A DNA stretch of 36,209 bases from Lachnospiraceae bacterium. Lineage in GTDB: Bacteria > Bacillota > Clostridia > Lachnospirales > Lachnospiraceae. A program made the position numbers and the translations under genes. The notes beneath the pieces were generated by a model. It did no database searches. It was not told the DNA's origin and worked only from the letters and a program-made list of their open reading frames with translations. The stretch spans positions 1 to 36,209 of the forward strand of contig JAGAPO010000006.1 of the NCBI GenBank assembly GCA_017623215.1, read 5' to 3'. Below, piece by piece: positions 34,741 through 36,209 of the stretch; position 1 is the first letter of the stretch; every line of letters starts with the position of its first letter.

Positions 34741-35820
34741 TTAGTAATCGTACTCCTCCATCTGGGATTCGCTCTTAATATCAATCTTGTAACCGGTCAG
34801 TCTTGCGGCAAGTCTTGCGTTCTGGCCTTCACGTCCGATTGCAAGGGAGAGCTGGTAATCCGGAACGATAACTCTTGCGCTCTTCTCATCCTCTGCCACC
34901 TCGACGGATACCACCTTTGCGGGGCTTAACGCGTTCTCAATTAAGAGAGCCGGATCGTCGCTCCAGTTGATGATATCGATCTTCTCACCGCGAAGCTCAT
35001 TCACGATTGCGTTCACTCTCGCGCCGTTCAGACCAACGCAGGCTCCGACAGGATCTACATTCGGATCGTTGGTGCTGACTGCCATCTTCGTTCTCGCACC
35101 CGCTTCTCTTGCGATGCTTCGAATCTCAACGAGACCTTCGCGAACCTCGGTTACCTCTGCCTCAAACAGGCGCTTTACCAACTCCGGATGCGTTCTGGAA
35201 ACCGTGATTCTCGGTCCCTTTGTGGTATCCTTTACTTCGAGAACATACAGCTTAATACGGTCGGTGGGCTTGAAATGCTCGCCTCTGATCTGCTCATTCT
35301 CGGTCAATACGGCATCAACCTTACCAAGGTTAATGCTTACATTATTGCCGACATAACGCTGAACAATACCTGTTACAACTTCTTTTTCCTTTTCGAAATA
35401 CTCGTTGAATAATACTTTGCGCTCTTCCTCGCGAATCTTCTGAACGACGACCTGCTTTGCCTTCTGTGCCGCGATTCTTCCAAAGTTCTTCGGAGTTACC
35501 TCAACCTGAACGACATCGCCGATCTCGGTCGGAGCATTCGGGAAGCGAAGAATTGCTTCTGCCTGGCTGATCTCAAGTACCGGATCCTCAACCTCGTCTA
35601 CGACGGTACGATCCGCGTATACGCTGACCGCTCCGGTATTCCGGTCAATATTCACATGGATATTGTCCGCTTTGCCGAAATGGTTCTTGCAGGCAGCTAC
35701 CAGGGAATTCTCCATTGCCTCAAGCAGGATATCCTTGCTGATGTTCTTCTCCTTCTCAATCTGATCCAATGCTTCGATTAACTCCTTATTGGAATCCGGT
35801 TTTTCTGTTTTCGCTTTCAC
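34741..35820 (-). CDS. nusA: Transcription termination/antitermination factor NusA (359 aa, GTG start)
   Basis: RNA polymerase-associated factor controlling pausing, termination and antitermination. The N-terminal polymerase-binding domain (about 10-130) is followed by an S1 domain (about 138-200, EVVTGIVQRYVGNN) and two KH domains (about 205-345, with VGACVGLNGARVNAIVNEL and LAIGREGQNARLAARLTGYKI). It lacks the C-terminal acidic repeats of enterobacterial NusA, as usual in Firmicutes. The start is GTG at 35820 with AGGAGG ten bases upstream. It follows rimP by 24 bases. Confidence 0.97.
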   Translation of the reverse strand: MKAKTEKPDSNKELIEALDQIEKEKNISKDILLEAMENSLVAACKNHFGKADNIHVNIDRNTGAVSVYADRTVVDEVEDPVLEISQAEAILRFPNAPTEIGDVVQVEVTPKNFGRIAAQKAKQVVVQKIREEERKVLFNEYFEKEKEVVTGIVQRYVGNNVSINLGKVDAVLTENEQIRGEHFKPTDRIKLYVLEVKDTTKGPRITVSRTHPELVKRLFEAEVTEVREGLVEIRSIAREAGARTKMAVSTNDPNVDPVGACVGLNGARVNAIVNELRGEKIDIINWSDDPALLIENALSPAKVVSVEVAEDEKSARVIVPDYQLSLAIGREGQNARLAARLTGYKIDIKSESQMEEYDY

Positions 35821-35844
35821 TCTTAGTATTCCTCCTGTTCTGTG

Positions 35845-36209
35845 TTAAAAATCCAGTGCCAGACGAACCATAGCGATATCGGTTCTCTCAAGAACCAGCT
35901 CGTTCTCGTCCTCCTGCTCAATGGTAATCGTATCTTTGTCGTAACCGATCAGTATTCCGGTCAGTTCCTTTCTCTTATTGACTGCCTTATACAGCTTAAT
36001 CTCAATCTCCTCGCCGATGCTCCTTGCAAAATCCTTGTCTTTCTTGAGCTGTCTTCCAAGGCCGGGCGAGCTGACCTCAAGAATGTAGGAGTCAGGGATA
36101 AAGTCAACTTCATCGAGTAAATCGGAAAGTCTTCTGCTGACCTTCTCGCAGTCATCAACGGTAATTCCGCCTTCCTTGTCAATATACGCGCGCAGGAAGT
36201 AATTGCCTC
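35845..36209 (-). CDS. rimP: Ribosome maturation factor RimP, partial (C-terminal 120 aa)
   Basis: The 5' end lies beyond the window edge. The visible part begins GNYFLRAYIDKEGGITVDDC and contains the signature LEVSSPGLGRQL, then an SH3-like C-terminal domain with an Asp/Glu-rich stretch, ending MVRLALDF and TAA at 35847-35845. About 30 N-terminal residues are missing. RimP helps 30S maturation. It heads the visible part of the nusA-infB operon, its usual position in bacteria. Confidence 0.95.
   Translation of the reverse strand, partial: GNYFLRAYIDKEGGITVDDCEKVSRRLSDLLDEVDFIPDSYILEVSSPGLGRQLKKDKDFARSIGEEIEIKLYKAVNKRKELTGILIGYDKDTITIEQEDENELVLERTDIAMVRLALDF

Overview
The window looks like a chromosomal segment of a Gram-positive anaerobe of the class Clostridia, most likely a Lachnospiraceae member. 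This rests on the order rimP-nusA-ylxR-ylxQ-infB-rbfA-nrnA-truB-ribF, the strong AGGAGG-type ribosome binding sites, sigma-A promoters with 17-bp spacers, the Thermotoga/Clostridium-type single-cluster ferredoxin, and the LplABC-type transporter paired with a YesM/YesN two-component system. It is mostly core genome. I see no rRNA, tRNA, insertion sequence, prophage or CRISPR array.

Layout. (1) 1-1000: two small predicted membrane proteins of unknown function face each other across a perfect 27-bp inverted repeat. The left one has a folded leader. (2) 1014-7858, minus strand: a carbohydrate uptake module. Two LplB/YtcP-like permeases and a lipoprotein substrate-binding protein are followed by a terminator, then a response regulator and a histidine kinase that presumably sense extracellular sugar and control the transporter. 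(3) 8077-10487, plus strand: tyrS with a clear promoter, co-transcribed with a zinc-ribbon membrane protein. (4) 10579-14267: a small AbrB/MraZ-like protein, a divergent MFS transporter, and two ATP-grasp ligases convergent with the transporter. This is the least understood part of the window. (5) 14397-19745, minus strand: ftsK/spoIIIE, uppP and a ClpP-like tepA. (6) 19926-25460: ferredoxin, malQ, an M16 zinc protease and a Na/Pi cotransporter. (7) 25758-27167, plus strand: a MocR-type regulator whose PLP-anchoring lysine appears to be replaced by arginine. (8) 27247-36209, minus strand: the large translation/RNA-processing operon, running from rimP (cut by the window edge) to ribF, with a striking 13-residue tandem repeat in IF2.

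Functional reading. Region 8 supplies ribosome maturation (RimP, RbfA), transcription elongation (NusA), RNA-binding modulators (YlxR, YlxQ), initiation (IF2), nanoRNA turnover (NrnA), tRNA pseudouridylation (TruB) and flavin cofactors (RibF). Region 2 plus MalQ suggests oligosaccharide use. UppP and FtsK serve the cell envelope and chromosome segregation.

There is no clear new multi-gene system. The best leads are the ATP-grasp pair with its convergent exporter-like MFS protein, the lysine-less MocR regulator, the IF2 minisatellite, an apparently decayed malQ tail, a small ORF between infB and rbfA, and several unexplained inverted or tandem repeats in intergenic DNA.
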